Positions 9,140 through 18,259 of a stretch of DNA of 64,000 nucleotides are shown here, in pieces. Below the pieces are notes generated by a model that worked only from the letters and a program-made list of their open reading frames with translations, searched no databases and was not told the DNA's origin. Position 1 is the stretch's first letter. Each line of letters begins with the position of its first letter. This DNA comes from an uncultured Paenibacillaceae bacterium (lineage in GTDB: Bacteria; Bacillota; Bacilli; Paenibacillales; K13), in contig CAJXLT010000015.1 of NCBI GenBank assembly GCA_913056365.1, forward strand, positions 1 through 64,000. Direction: 5' to 3'. Position numbers and translations under genes: made by a program.

Positions 9140-10114
9140 TTACCTCACGGCATGAGGAACGTATGGCTCTTCTAAGCTCGTGATTTCTTCAGGTGTTAAT
9201 GCAACAGACAGTGCCGCCACCGCATCTTCAATATGTCGGATCTTCGTCGATCCTACAATCGGTGCCGTGATCTCTTCCTTATGGAGTAGCCATGCAAGCG
9301 CAATCTGTGCTCGTGGTATGCCGCGGTTGGCAGCAAGTTCTGCCACTCGCTCCGTTACCTCGCGGTCAATGTCTTGTGTTCGGTCGAAGATGGCTTTCGA
9401 TATCTCGTCCTTCTCTGATCGCGCTGTCTGCTCATCCCAGTCTCGTGTTAACCGCCCGGATGCCAATGGGGAGTAAGGAATGACGCCGACGCCATCGTCC
9501 TTGCAATAGGGCAGCATCTCTCTTTCTTCTTCGCGATATAGTAAGTTGACAACATTCTGCATGGAGATGAACCGGGTCCAACCGTTCTTCTCAGCGACGT
9601 GCTGTGCTTTGGCGAATTGCCATGCAGACATCGTGGATGCACCGAGGTATCTTACCTTCCCAGCTTTGACCAAATCGTGAAGCGTCTCCATCGTTTCTTC
9701 AATCGGTGTATACGGATCCCAACGATGGATTTGGTACAAATCCACATAATCCGTGTCGAGCCGTCTCAGACTGTTATCGATCTCGGTCATGATGTGCTTG
9801 CGGGAAAGTCCGCCGCCGTTCGGGCCTTGACGCATCGGAACGAACACTTTGGTACCAATGACAACTTCATCGCGGCGAGCGAAATCCTTCAGGGCGCGGC
9901 CGATAATTTCTTCACTAGTTCCGTCGGAATACATATTTGCCGTATCAAAAAAGTTAATGCCCAACTCAAGCGCTTTGTGAATAAGAGGTCTGCTCTCTTC
10001 TTCATTCAACGTCCACGGGAAGTAAGCGCCGCGCTCAGGCACCCCGAAGCTCATACATCCAAGCCCGATTCTGGACACATCCAAACCCGATCGTCCAAGT
10101 TTCACAGTTTTCAT
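9140..10114 (-). CDS. Aldo/keto reductase
   Basis: A 324-residue NADPH-dependent (alpha/beta)8 oxidoreductase. The start MKTVKLGRSGLDVSRIGLGC is typical. The catalytic tetrad is visible as Asp and Tyr in FFDTANMYSDG, Lys in GTKVFV and His in YQIHRWDP. The C-terminal cofactor-binding run IVGSTKIRHIEDA is present. It belongs to the YqkF/Gcy1-like group that reduces aldehydes or ketones. It is divergent from a MarR gene across two perfect operators, which suggests induction by a reactive ligand of that MarR protein. ATG 10114 follows GGAG by ten bases. Confidence 0.92.
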   Translation of the reverse strand: MKTVKLGRSGLDVSRIGLGCMSFGVPERGAYFPWTLNEEESRPLIHKALELGINFFDTANMYSDGTSEEIIGRALKDFARRDEVVIGTKVFVPMRQGPNGGGLSRKHIMTEIDNSLRRLDTDYVDLYQIHRWDPYTPIEETMETLHDLVKAGKVRYLGASTMSAWQFAKAQHVAEKNGWTRFISMQNVVNLLYREEEREMLPYCKDDGVGVIPYSPLASGRLTRDWDEQTARSEKDEISKAIFDRTQDIDREVTERVAELAANRGIPRAQIALAWLLHKEEITAPIVGSTKIRHIEDAVAALSVALTPEEITSLEEPYVPHAVR

Positions 10115-10138
10115 ACGAATCACACTCCATCTCTATTT

Positions 10139-10203
10139 GGTTGACGTATCAACCTGGACACAACTTATCACAATTGCGGTTGACACGTCAACCATGATAT
10201 ACT
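10139..10203. promoter_or_regulatory. Two MarR-type operators between akr and marR
   Basis: GGTTGA-CGTA-TCAACC at 10139-10154 and GGTTGA-CACG-TCAACC at 10178-10193 are perfect 16-bp dyads with centres 39 bp apart. The second overlaps a rightward promoter (TTGCGG at 10174, 18-bp spacer, TATACT at 10198). Confidence 0.8.
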
Positions 10204-10209
10204 TTTTTT

Positions 10210-10656
10210 ATGAATAATCATGTGCTGAACGAGGAAGAACTGCGAATCTGGTATATGTGGAAAGGCACCTTTAGACGTATATGGGGCCGTATTGCCAAGG
10301 ACATGGCTGAGCAGACAGGGCTATCCGAGGGTGACTATGGCATCTTGGACCGGTTAGAACTCTTGGGTGATGGAAGTCTTCGCCAACAAGAGCTAGCCGA
10401 TTCGATGGAGTGGGATAAGAGTCGCTTATCCCATCATCTGAAGCGAATGGAGAAGCGTGGACTCGTCTTGAGGAAATCACTTGAGGAGGATCGCGGTGTA
10501 CAAGTTCTCATCACTCCGAACGGCTTATCCGCATTGGATGAGGCGCGTCCAGTCGTTTCAAGAGCGATACGCAAACATCTTCTCGATGAACTTACCGAGC
10601 CGGATATTGCGTTGATTAAGAAGTTGGCAGATCGAACCAAACAACAAGATAAGTAA
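10210..10656 (+). CDS. MarR-family transcription regulator
   Basis: A 148-residue winged-helix protein. The recognition region is LRQQELADSMEWDKSRLSHH, followed by the wing with LEEDRGVQVLITPNGLSAL. N- and C-terminal helices for dimerisation are present. It most likely represses itself and the divergent reductase through the dyads at 10139-10193. The ATG has no ribosome binding site and lies seven bases after a TATACT box, so the transcript may be leaderless. Confidence 0.9.
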   Translation: MNNHVLNEEELRIWYMWKGTFRRIWGRIAKDMAEQTGLSEGDYGILDRLELLGDGSLRQQELADSMEWDKSRLSHHLKRMEKRGLVLRKSLEEDRGVQVLITPNGLSALDEARPVVSRAIRKHLLDELTEPDIALIKKLADRTKQQDK

Positions 10657-10741
10657 GCTATGCGACGCCCTTCCTTGATTGATGCGAATGGGTGAGACAA
10701 CAGGAGAGAACAATACTTTATAGTGGGAGTGTGTTTGCTGT

Positions 10742-12241
10742 ATGCAAGCTCGTATCAACGTAAACGTCACGAAGAAGCAGAATATCATGCATCCTTTTAT
10801 GTATGGCCAGTTTATTGAATTTCTTGGAAGATGTATTGATCAGGGTATCTATCACCCTGATTCTCCGCTGTCCGATACAAATGGATTTCGTCAAGATGTA
10901 CTGGAGAAAGCAAAAGGGCTGCAGCCTCCGCTTCTTAGATTCCCCGGCGGAACTATGGTGAAATTGTACCACTGGATGGACGGCATCGGGGCTAAGGAGG
11001 AGCGCAAGCGTCAGAGCAATCGGATCTGGGGCGGGGTCATCGATCACGCATTTGGCACCAACGAATTCATTCAATATTGCCGGGAAATCGGAGCCGAACC
11101 GTTCATCATCGTCAACATGACGACAGGAACAGCCGAAGAAGCAGCGAATTGGGTGGAATATTGCAACGGAACAGACGACACGTACTATGCCAATCTGCGC
11201 AGAAGCCATGGCTTCGAGGAGCCGCATAATGTCAAGTACTGGGGACTTGGCAATGAGGAGGCTGCGGTCCCTGATATCGGCTTTCTTCATGATCCGCACG
11301 AATACATTAAAGCCTCTTGGGAGTTCGCCAAGCTGATGAAGCTGGCTGATCGTTCGATTAAGCTCGTCATGGTAGGGGAACAACCGGAGTGGAACCAAGC
11401 CATTCTGGATGAGCTCCATCCAATTTGTGATTACTTATCGCTTCATTACTATGCACGCTCGGAGAACGATGACTACGCCAACTTGTTCGATCATGCGGTC
11501 CGAATGGAGAACATGATCGTCGATACCACAACGCTTCTGGAGCGTTATCCTGCGAAGGTTGAGTCATTTGATCGCTGGTATCGCTTCCCGCCAAGAGAGC
11601 GGGAGATTCAGATTGCACTTGACGAATGGGGCATCTGGCAGCATCAGAGCTCGGATGATTACGCAGCAGATATGGAAGCAATCTTCAACTGGAGGGAAGC
11701 GCTGCTTGTCGCCAGTATGTTGAACGTCATACAGCGTCAGAGTAAACAAGTAACGATGGCGACTTTCGCGCAGATGGTCAACATTCTGGCGCCGATCCTT
11801 ACGAACGAGAATGGTTCGTTCTGTCAAACGATCTATCATCCACTGGAACTGTATCGCGAGCACTGCGGGAACTGGAGGCTGTCTTGCGAAGTAGAATCAA
11901 GGATGTTAGTAGACAGCGATGGTCAAGAAACGGCGAGTGCTTGTCTGGATGTATCGGCATCCTATGACGATGAGAAACGCGAGGTCATCATCGCTGTTGT
12001 CAACCGCCATCCCGAAGAGTCTGTGACTGCGGCTGTATCATTCGGCGGACCGGACAACTTGGAGATCATCGAGGCGATTGAATTAAATTGCCCATCCTGG
12101 GAGACGGTTAACGGTTTTGCAATCGAGGATCAAGTGGCGCGCATCGAACATACGAATGCTCGATATGACTCGGAGGGAAGGTATGTATTCCCTTCTCATT
12201 CGGTCACATTGCTCAAACATCGTCATTCCATAGATGATTGA
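10742..12241 (+). CDS. abfA: GH51 alpha-L-arabinofuranosidase
   Basis: A 499-residue cytoplasmic enzyme with no signal peptide, the usual length for GH51. The opening reads PFMYGQFIEFLGRCIDQGIY and LLRFPGGTMVKLYHW, as in the family. The acid/base Glu is E172 in LGNE and the nucleophile E295 in LDEWGIW. It releases terminal arabinose from arabino-oligosaccharides imported from xylan or arabinan, which fits the xylanase further along the window. It follows the MarR gene by 85 bases with a GGGAG site. Confidence 0.92.
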   Translation: MQARINVNVTKKQNIMHPFMYGQFIEFLGRCIDQGIYHPDSPLSDTNGFRQDVLEKAKGLQPPLLRFPGGTMVKLYHWMDGIGAKEERKRQSNRIWGGVIDHAFGTNEFIQYCREIGAEPFIIVNMTTGTAEEAANWVEYCNGTDDTYYANLRRSHGFEEPHNVKYWGLGNEEAAVPDIGFLHDPHEYIKASWEFAKLMKLADRSIKLVMVGEQPEWNQAILDELHPICDYLSLHYYARSENDDYANLFDHAVRMENMIVDTTTLLERYPAKVESFDRWYRFPPREREIQIALDEWGIWQHQSSDDYAADMEAIFNWREALLVASMLNVIQRQSKQVTMATFAQMVNILAPILTNENGSFCQTIYHPLELYREHCGNWRLSCEVESRMLVDSDGQETASACLDVSASYDDEKREVIIAVVNRHPEESVTAAVSFGGPDNLEIIEAIELNCPSWETVNGFAIEDQVARIEHTNARYDSEGRYVFPSHSVTLLKHRHSIDD

Positions 12242-12318
12242 TCACACTAAGTTGCAGTGTCCAATTTTAGAAACTTTTTAGATTTGCTTTCGAGGGAGTT
12301 TAGACTCCTCCTTTAGAC

Positions 12319-12354
12319 TAAGGTTGTAGGCAAGAGAGAAGCCATACAACCTTA
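12319..12354 (+). promoter_or_regulatory. Perfect inverted repeat next to a ribosome binding site
   Basis: TAAGGTTGTA (12319-12328) and TACAACCTTA (12345-12354) form perfect 10-bp arms around 16 bases. The AAGGAG site of the 12371 gene starts two bases later. It could be an operator or a leader hairpin that affects translation. Confidence 0.5.
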
Positions 12355-12370
12355 TAAGGAGCGAGTGGAT

Positions 12371-13348
12371 ATGAACAAGAAGAGTAAAGTAAGAGTGTTG
12401 ATGATTAGCGCCGCGTTAGTTGCAGTGAGTTTGTTCACGGTGACGGCGTTCGCGTCGACTCCGAATCACCCGGGTTATGCTGCGTTCAAGGAAGTGCTGA
12501 AGGCGGACCAGATGTCGGAGGAAGCGTTCGAGAGTGCAACGGTCAACGGCAATCTCGCGGTGACGGTGGACGATGAGAAGGTAGTAGAGCTGGAAGGTGC
12601 AACGAAGGTAGAGGAAGCGGGGGAGGAGCCGCGGATCAGCAGCGACTTCACGTTCACGCTCATGGGTGTCGAGCGAAGTGGCAGCCTGTATAACAGCGAA
12701 GATCAGTCGTCGGTTTATTTCGTAGACCGGACCCATGATCTGCACTATCAGGTGATGAACGTGGATGAGGAGCACGACAGCAAGCATCATAAGTGGGAAG
12801 AAGGCGACGCGGAGCATCGCTCGATGAACAAAGCAGAGGAAGCCCTGCTCGATTATGCGGTAGGCGATCTCAAGGATGATTTCAGCGTAGCAGAGCATAC
12901 GGACGGCACTAAGACGATCACAGTGGACATTAGCAAGGAAGAAGTTCCGCTTCCGGTACGCCTGCTGCTGGATGTAGTATCGTCACAGGATCATAACGAG
13001 CGTTCCCATGCACCGGAAGTATCAGCAGAGTGGGCGCCAGTGATGGAGATGCCATTCTTCCAAGAGCTTCTGCAGCTCGACCTGAATGAGCAATTACCGC
13101 AATTGACGGAAGAGCTGGCGATCGAGCATGTGCAGCTACAGCTGACTGTTGATGGGAACAATCAGGTGCAGCGTGTACAAGGCGGTATAGAGTGGAGCGG
13201 TAAGGACGAATCAGGTGTGACGCATCGTGTAGCCGTAGAAGGTGATGTTACATGCAGTGACATCAACACCACGACACCGGACGTGTATGATCCTGCCGGC
13301 AAGTCCATCAACATCATCGACGCGGCAACGTTCGATAAGCGCGGATAA
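12371..13348 (+). CDS. Secreted protein of unknown function, first gene of ABC/TCS operon
   Basis: A 325-residue product with a signal peptide (KVRVLMISAALVAVSLFTVT, cleavage after FAS). The mature part is hydrophilic, acidic and His-rich around residues 135-145, with alternating beta strands but no motif I recognise. It heads a run of five same-strand genes with an ABC ATPase, a permease, a histidine kinase and a response regulator. It may be the extracytoplasmic partner or target of that signalling and export module. ATG 12371 follows AAGGAG by nine bases. Confidence 0.8.
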   Translation: MNKKSKVRVLMISAALVAVSLFTVTAFASTPNHPGYAAFKEVLKADQMSEEAFESATVNGNLAVTVDDEKVVELEGATKVEEAGEEPRISSDFTFTLMGVERSGSLYNSEDQSSVYFVDRTHDLHYQVMNVDEEHDSKHHKWEEGDAEHRSMNKAEEALLDYAVGDLKDDFSVAEHTDGTKTITVDISKEEVPLPVRLLLDVVSSQDHNERSHAPEVSAEWAPVMEMPFFQELLQLDLNEQLPQLTEELAIEHVQLQLTVDGNNQVQRVQGGIEWSGKDESGVTHRVAVEGDVTCSDINTTTPDVYDPAGKSINIIDAATFDKRG

Positions 13349-13374
13349 CGCCACGACAAGGGGAGGGACCTTAC

Positions 13375-14097
13375 ATGCTAGAAGTGAACAATCTGACGAA
13401 GGTCTACCCCGGCGGCCGCGGCATCCAAGGGCTCAACCTCACTGTGAATGCCGGTGAGGTTGTCGCCTTGTTGGGACCGAACGGTGCCGGGAAGACAACA
13501 GCGCTGCAAGCAATCGCAGGGTGGCTAACGGCCGATCATGGGGAAGCGCACTGGAATGGTGCATCTATTACAGATCACCCCGATCTGACGAAGCGGCATA
13601 TGGGGCTGATGATCGGTGAGCCAGCCCCATACGCTTACCTTACAGGCTACCGTTATCTGAAGCTGTACGCTAAGCTATATCCAGACATAGACGAAGCGCA
13701 TATCCAGCAGACATTGGACCTCGTAGGGATGTCCGAGCACCAGCGGCTTGCAATCAAGAAGTACTCGACGGGTATGAAGCAGCGGATCGAGCTTGCCAAA
13801 GCGCTGTTACATCGGCCGCAGCTTCTATTGCTGGATGAGCCGTTCTCGGGCATGGATATCGAAGGCCGGCGGGAGATGACAGCCGTATTGCGCGGTCTCA
13901 TAGCGGAATCAGGAACGAGCATCGTCGTCTCCTCGCATCAAGTCCACGACATCGAAGACTGGATGACACAGGCGTGCATTATTTACGAAGGCAAGCATGT
14001 CGATACCGCTGCCATGGAACAGATCAGACAGTTGCACGCAAGCGTAGAGGATTACTATATGAGCTGCGTTGCCATGGAGAGGGGCGGAGCTGCATGA
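13375..14097 (+). CDS. ABC transporter ATP-binding protein
   Basis: A 240-residue nucleotide-binding protein. Walker A is GPNGAGKT, the signature YSTGMKQR, Walker B LLLLDEPFSGMD, and the H-loop SSHQVHD. It resembles the single-domain ATPases of ABC-2 exporters (CcmA/YtrB/BcrA type). The stop overlaps the start of the permease gene (ATGA), so the two form one exporter. Such exporters next to a two-component system often handle antimicrobial peptides or envelope stress; the substrate is not visible. Confidence 0.93.
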   Translation: MLEVNNLTKVYPGGRGIQGLNLTVNAGEVVALLGPNGAGKTTALQAIAGWLTADHGEAHWNGASITDHPDLTKRHMGLMIGEPAPYAYLTGYRYLKLYAKLYPDIDEAHIQQTLDLVGMSEHQRLAIKKYSTGMKQRIELAKALLHRPQLLLLDEPFSGMDIEGRREMTAVLRGLIAESGTSIVVSSHQVHDIEDWMTQACIIYEGKHVDTAAMEQIRQLHASVEDYYMSCVAMERGGAA

Positions 14098-14819
14098 GCA
14101 CACAATTCGTATACTTCACCGGAGAAGAGCTGCGCAAGCTGTTCCATAGAGGCAAGCTGAAGGTGCTCATGCTGCTGTCCTTCCTGATCGGAACGGTGTT
14201 CGTCTTCGCAGGTAGTCGCATCGGATTAACCGGTGATCTCTCCGTGATTGCGCTGGAGCTGCTGCTTGTTACCGTGGTTCCGCTCTTGATGGCGTCGCTT
14301 GGTAGTGATCTCATGGTAACGGAATTCAGAGATGGGACAATGAAGAATGCGCTGAAGCTGCCGCTTAGTAGAGAGACCATCTTCTTGGGGAAGATGCTTG
14401 CGGGCTGGATAGCGGGCGCCTTGCTCATCGTCAGTATGTACGTGCCAGCGTCGATAGGAAGCCTCATACTAACAGGTGTACCGGAGTGGTCTGTGGTTGG
14501 GGCAAGCATCGCTGAGGTCATAGGCGCGATTGTGTTCTGCGGTCTGTTAGTCGTACTGGCCAATACAGTGGCCTTATGGATGGGGAGCAGCGGGATCGGT
14601 CTCGTGGTCAGTGTCGTACTGTGGATGGCGATGGGCGTCATCGGCGTGCTCGAACCGCAGCTGAACCGATTCTTCGTCACCGACTTCGCTGATTGGATGC
14701 AGCCGCTCTTGTACGAGGGTCAAGTGAGCGCTTCGATTACGGCGTTGCTATTCATGATCGGTTACTATATGATTGGCACTATATTCGGCTTATGGGCCTT
14801 CCAAAGGAAAGAAGTCTAA
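14094..14819 (+). CDS. ABC-2 type permease
   Basis: A 241-residue membrane protein with six hydrophobic segments and a large first cytoplasmic turn containing EFRDGTMKNALKLPLSRE, typical of ABC-2 permeases. It is coupled to the ATPase gene by a 4-base overlap. It ends three bases before the kinase gene. Confidence 0.88.
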   Translation: MSTQFVYFTGEELRKLFHRGKLKVLMLLSFLIGTVFVFAGSRIGLTGDLSVIALELLLVTVVPLLMASLGSDLMVTEFRDGTMKNALKLPLSRETIFLGKMLAGWIAGALLIVSMYVPASIGSLILTGVPEWSVVGASIAEVIGAIVFCGLLVVLANTVALWMGSSGIGLVVSVVLWMAMGVIGVLEPQLNRFFVTDFADWMQPLLYEGQVSASITALLFMIGYYMIGTIFGLWAFQRKEV

Positions 14820-14822
14820 CCT

Positions 14823-16289
14823 ATGTCTATTCGCTTGAAACTGATCTTAACGTATTTGTTCGGCATCCTATTAACTGCGATTATCGTCACGGTGCTGGGC
14901 ATTGGGCTCGTCACGGCAGTCATTTCATATATTGGCAGTGGCATTGTGAAGGAGCAGGCCCCGGAAGAGGCGTTCCATCGGGGTGTTGATCTGATCGTCG
15001 ATCTGCGCTATGCAGAGCGGCATACACCGGAGAAGCTGACGTCACCGGCATTCGCGAATTCGCTCGGGAATCAGCTAGAGCCGTTCGGGGGCTTCATTGT
15101 CGTTCAGCAAGGGGAACGATGGGAGAGCTACGGTGCACTAAGAGAGGGAGAGCCATTCCTTGCGCAGCTGAAGCGGGATATAGCGACCTCCGAGCCGCAT
15201 AAGAATGAAGCGATCGTGATGAGTACGTGGGAGGAGCGAGAGTGGCTTGCTCTGCGTTATGATTTTCCCGAAATCGATGCGCCGTTGTCGTATTATCTCG
15301 TTGTAGACGTGACGGACTCGGGGGAGAAGGGTCATCAATTTCAGTTCTTCTTCCTTTTATTTATTGTAATTATTGTGAGTATCATTCTCGTTCCGTTGCT
15401 ATGGATTACGACGAAGGATATTGTGCGGCCATTGCGGCAGCTTGAATACGGTTCCCGCCGTATTGCCGAAGGGGATCTGAACTTCCATCTGCACTCGAAG
15501 GTGCGCAATGAAGTGGGCAGCGTCATCCGTTCCTATGAGAAGATGCGCAGCGAGCTGCAACGATCCATTAGCGCACAGCTGGCCCTAGAGGAAAATCGCA
15601 ATCAGCTCATCTCCAACATTTCGCATGACTTGAAGACACCGCTGACCTCGATCAAGGGATATGTAGAAGGGATTCGGGAAGGAATTGCGAACGATCCAGA
15701 GAAGCTGAAGAAGTATATGGACGTCATCCATGCGAAGACGCAAGATATGGACCGCATGATCGACGATTTGTTCCTGTTCTCTAAGCTGGATATGAAGCAA
15801 GAGAGATTTCATCTGGCAGCAGTGCCGCTCGAAGCGTTCTACGAGCAGACGATGAACGAGCTGCACATGGAATATGACAGTGCGGGCGTGCGGTTGACGA
15901 GTGAGTACGAGGCGGGAACGGGTGCTGTCGCGATGATGGATGCCTCCATGATCAAGCGTGTCATTCTGAACATCGTCGGCAACTCGGTGAAATTCATGAA
16001 CAATGACGATCCTCATATTCATGTGCATGTTGGTCGACAAGCAGAGGAATTCGTGATTGGAGTGACAGATAACGGACCTGGTATGCAGCCGGATGAGCTG
16101 GAGCAGATCTTCGACCGGTTCTACCGCGGGGATGCGAATCGGAATCAGAATGTGGCTGGATCGGGATTAGGTCTTGCAATTGCGAAGCAAATTGTTGCCC
16201 ATCACGGCGGTATCATTCACGCAAGAAGTGAGCCGGGGCAATCCATGACGGTGATGTTCACCATCCCGATGAACCAGGATAGAACGTAA
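14823..16289 (+). CDS. Sensor histidine kinase
   Basis: A 488-residue kinase. Two transmembrane helices (about residues 10-35 and 175-200) frame an extracellular sensor of ~140 residues. A HAMP domain follows, then the HisKA box SNISHDLKTPLTSIKGY with phospho-His 268, and the HATPase boxes NIVGNSVKFM, VTDNGPGM and GSGLGLAIAK. All catalytic motifs are intact. It partners the response regulator 15 bases downstream and shares the operon with the ABC exporter, so a detoxification or envelope-stress circuit is likely. Confidence 0.93.
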   Translation: MSIRLKLILTYLFGILLTAIIVTVLGIGLVTAVISYIGSGIVKEQAPEEAFHRGVDLIVDLRYAERHTPEKLTSPAFANSLGNQLEPFGGFIVVQQGERWESYGALREGEPFLAQLKRDIATSEPHKNEAIVMSTWEEREWLALRYDFPEIDAPLSYYLVVDVTDSGEKGHQFQFFFLLFIVIIVSIILVPLLWITTKDIVRPLRQLEYGSRRIAEGDLNFHLHSKVRNEVGSVIRSYEKMRSELQRSISAQLALEENRNQLISNISHDLKTPLTSIKGYVEGIREGIANDPEKLKKYMDVIHAKTQDMDRMIDDLFLFSKLDMKQERFHLAAVPLEAFYEQTMNELHMEYDSAGVRLTSEYEAGTGAVAMMDASMIKRVILNIVGNSVKFMNNDDPHIHVHVGRQAEEFVIGVTDNGPGMQPDELEQIFDRFYRGDANRNQNVAGSGLGLAIAKQIVAHHGGIIHARSEPGQSMTVMFTIPMNQDRT

Positions 16290-16304
16290 CGGGAGTGTGG
16301 GGAA

Positions 16305-17021
16305 ATGGCGAAGCGTAAAGTGTTAATCGTCGAGGATGATCAGGCAATCGCCGAGCTGGAGCGGGACTATCTCGAAGTTCATGGCTATGCCGTTACCATT
16401 CGGGCAGATGGCAAGCAGGCGCTAGAGGAAGCGCTGGCACAAGAATACGACCTCATCATTCTGGACGTCATGCTGCCGGGCATGGACGGCTTCGACATTC
16501 TGCGTCGGCTGCGGGAGACGAAGTTTATTCCGGTGCTGATGGTGTCCGCCCGCAAGGAGGATATCGACAAGATCAGAGGGCTCGGTCTTGGCGCGGACGA
16601 TTATGTGACGAAGCCGTTCAGCCCGTCGGAGCTTGTAGCGCGGGTGAAGGCCCACCTCGAACGGTATGACCGATTGACCGGTGCCGCAGCGGACACCGGC
16701 TCTTCGCCTGCTCGGAAGTCACGCGAGCTGAACATTCGCGGATTATCGATACAGATTGACGCTAGACGGGTGACACTGCACGGGGAAGAAGTCGTGATGA
16801 CTGCGAAAGAGTTCGACCTGCTGCTATTCCTTGCGGAGAATCCCGACCGGGTATATGCCAAGGAAGCGCTGCTGGATAAGGTGTGGGGGATCGATCACTT
16901 CGGCGATTCCGCCACGGTCACGGTCCATGTCGGCAAGATTCGTGACAAGATCCAGAAGAACCCGGCACAGCACCAATTTATTGAAACGGTGTGGGGGGCC
17001 GGTTATCGGTTCAAGGTTTGA
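16305..17021 (+). CDS. OmpR/PhoB-family response regulator
   Basis: A 238-residue regulator. The receiver has the acidic pocket VEDD, phospho-Asp 54 in LDVMLPG, a Ser in MVSA and Lys in YVTKPF. The C-terminal winged helix shows TAKEFDLLLFLAENPDRVYA and VHVGKIRDKI. It is the last gene of the 12371-17021 operon and meets the opposite-strand hydrolase gene seven bases later, with no obvious terminator between them. Confidence 0.93.
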   Translation: MAKRKVLIVEDDQAIAELERDYLEVHGYAVTIRADGKQALEEALAQEYDLIILDVMLPGMDGFDILRRLRETKFIPVLMVSARKEDIDKIRGLGLGADDYVTKPFSPSELVARVKAHLERYDRLTGAAADTGSSPARKSRELNIRGLSIQIDARRVTLHGEEVVMTAKEFDLLLFLAENPDRVYAKEALLDKVWGIDHFGDSATVTVHVGKIRDKIQKNPAQHQFIETVWGAGYRFKV

Positions 17022-17028
17022 GGGGAGC

Positions 17029-17955
17029 CTACATCTGTCGTGAGCGTGACTGTAGACATTGTAGCAGTGTCGTGTTGAATGCGATTTGGTCCTCCTTGTA
17101 CTTGTCCGTATATCGATTCAACATCCTTACTCCGACAGCATTGTATGCCGGTAATACGACACAGTGACAGCCCGCCGCTCCGGTAGCGTAGAACCATTGT
17201 TCTTGATGGTACCAGCCGAAGAGACGTTTGTTACTATCTTCTGATGATTGGACGTCAGCATAGAGATCGAATACTTCTTGTGGTATTATTCGTCGTCCAT
17301 TTACAAGCCCGCTCTTGAGATGCAAGTATCCCCATAGTGCAAGGTCAAGTGAGCGAGTATACAGATTCCGTTCGTGTCCTTCGTTAGATTCGATTCGCAC
17401 AGAAGCATAATGACCATCTGCTTGGAAATCACATACCAGATTCTCACTGGGCGAAGTGACCCATTCGGTGTGATGGAGTTGAAGTGGACCGAATACACGG
17501 GAAGCAAGCAGCTCTGCAATGTTCATACCTGTAACCGTCTCAATGACTTTCCCTGCTAGTTCTTCTCTCTCCATACGATCAGCTCCGAAGTACTTCTCGC
17601 TAGCCTTGGTCACCAAGTCGCGAATTGTGGTGCCGCCAAGCTCGTCCTTCGACATGTCACCAATCAGCTTGTGCACAGGTGTCTCAAGGGGGATCTGTCC
17701 TTCCACGATTGCAAGCGCTGTTGCTAATCCTACATAAGTCTTTCTAGCTGAATAAATATTAAACATAGAATCTGCGGTAACTTGTTGGGCTCCCTTCTTC
17801 AAGTGATGGTAGCCGTCATACCACTCCAGTACAATCTGATCATCTTGAATCACTACTAATGAAGCAGCAGAAGAGTTGAGCTCGTGCATGGTCTTCTGCG
17901 TGAGGGCTAGTAAAGGGCTAAAGTGTGCAGAACGATTTACTTGCATCATATTCAT
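17029..17955 (-). CDS. Serine hydrolase of the beta-lactamase/PBP-like family
   Basis: A 308-residue protein of the class C beta-lactamase superfamily. SARK in FNIYSARKTYVG matches the SxxK nucleophile motif, followed by the family-typical LATALAIVEGQIPLETPV. No signal peptide is visible, so it may be a cytoplasmic esterase or peptidase. The ATG at 17955 sits six bases after GGAGGT; the upstream extension of the frame has no such site. The transcript converges with the response regulator gene. Confidence 0.82.
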   Translation of the reverse strand: MNMMQVNRSAHFSPLLALTQKTMHELNSSAASLVVIQDDQIVLEWYDGYHHLKKGAQQVTADSMFNIYSARKTYVGLATALAIVEGQIPLETPVHKLIGDMSKDELGGTTIRDLVTKASEKYFGADRMEREELAGKVIETVTGMNIAELLASRVFGPLQLHHTEWVTSPSENLVCDFQADGHYASVRIESNEGHERNLYTRSLDLALWGYLHLKSGLVNGRRIIPQEVFDLYADVQSSEDSNKRLFGWYHQEQWFYATGAAGCHCVVLPAYNAVGVRMLNRYTDKYKEDQIAFNTTLLQCLQSRSRQM

Positions 17956-18259
17956 CGGCGCACCTCCACATTGATGGTGATAGAACCGCTTATATCGTAC
18001 TAACGGAAGGGAGCAAGGAGCAAGTAGTAAAAACAAGCGTTCGCATAATTGGGAAATAGTGAGGTTCCAGTGTGCAGTGGCTTTGCGGCATTGTACTAGA
18101 GAAAGGAACTTTTAAATGCTGCTGATTTCTCCTTAATGCACTATTTTTTAACTTGCTACTTAGCGCATGATGCCAATGGATGCGAGCAAGCCAGTATCCG
18201 GGGCGGAAAGAGTAGCGCTGATGAGCGGGTAGAATGACTGGATCAGCCAGTAGAAACTG

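Noticed and set aside
12292-12313. Hairpin after the GH51 gene as a terminator
   Set aside because: The stem has a bulge and no T-tract; too weak to call.
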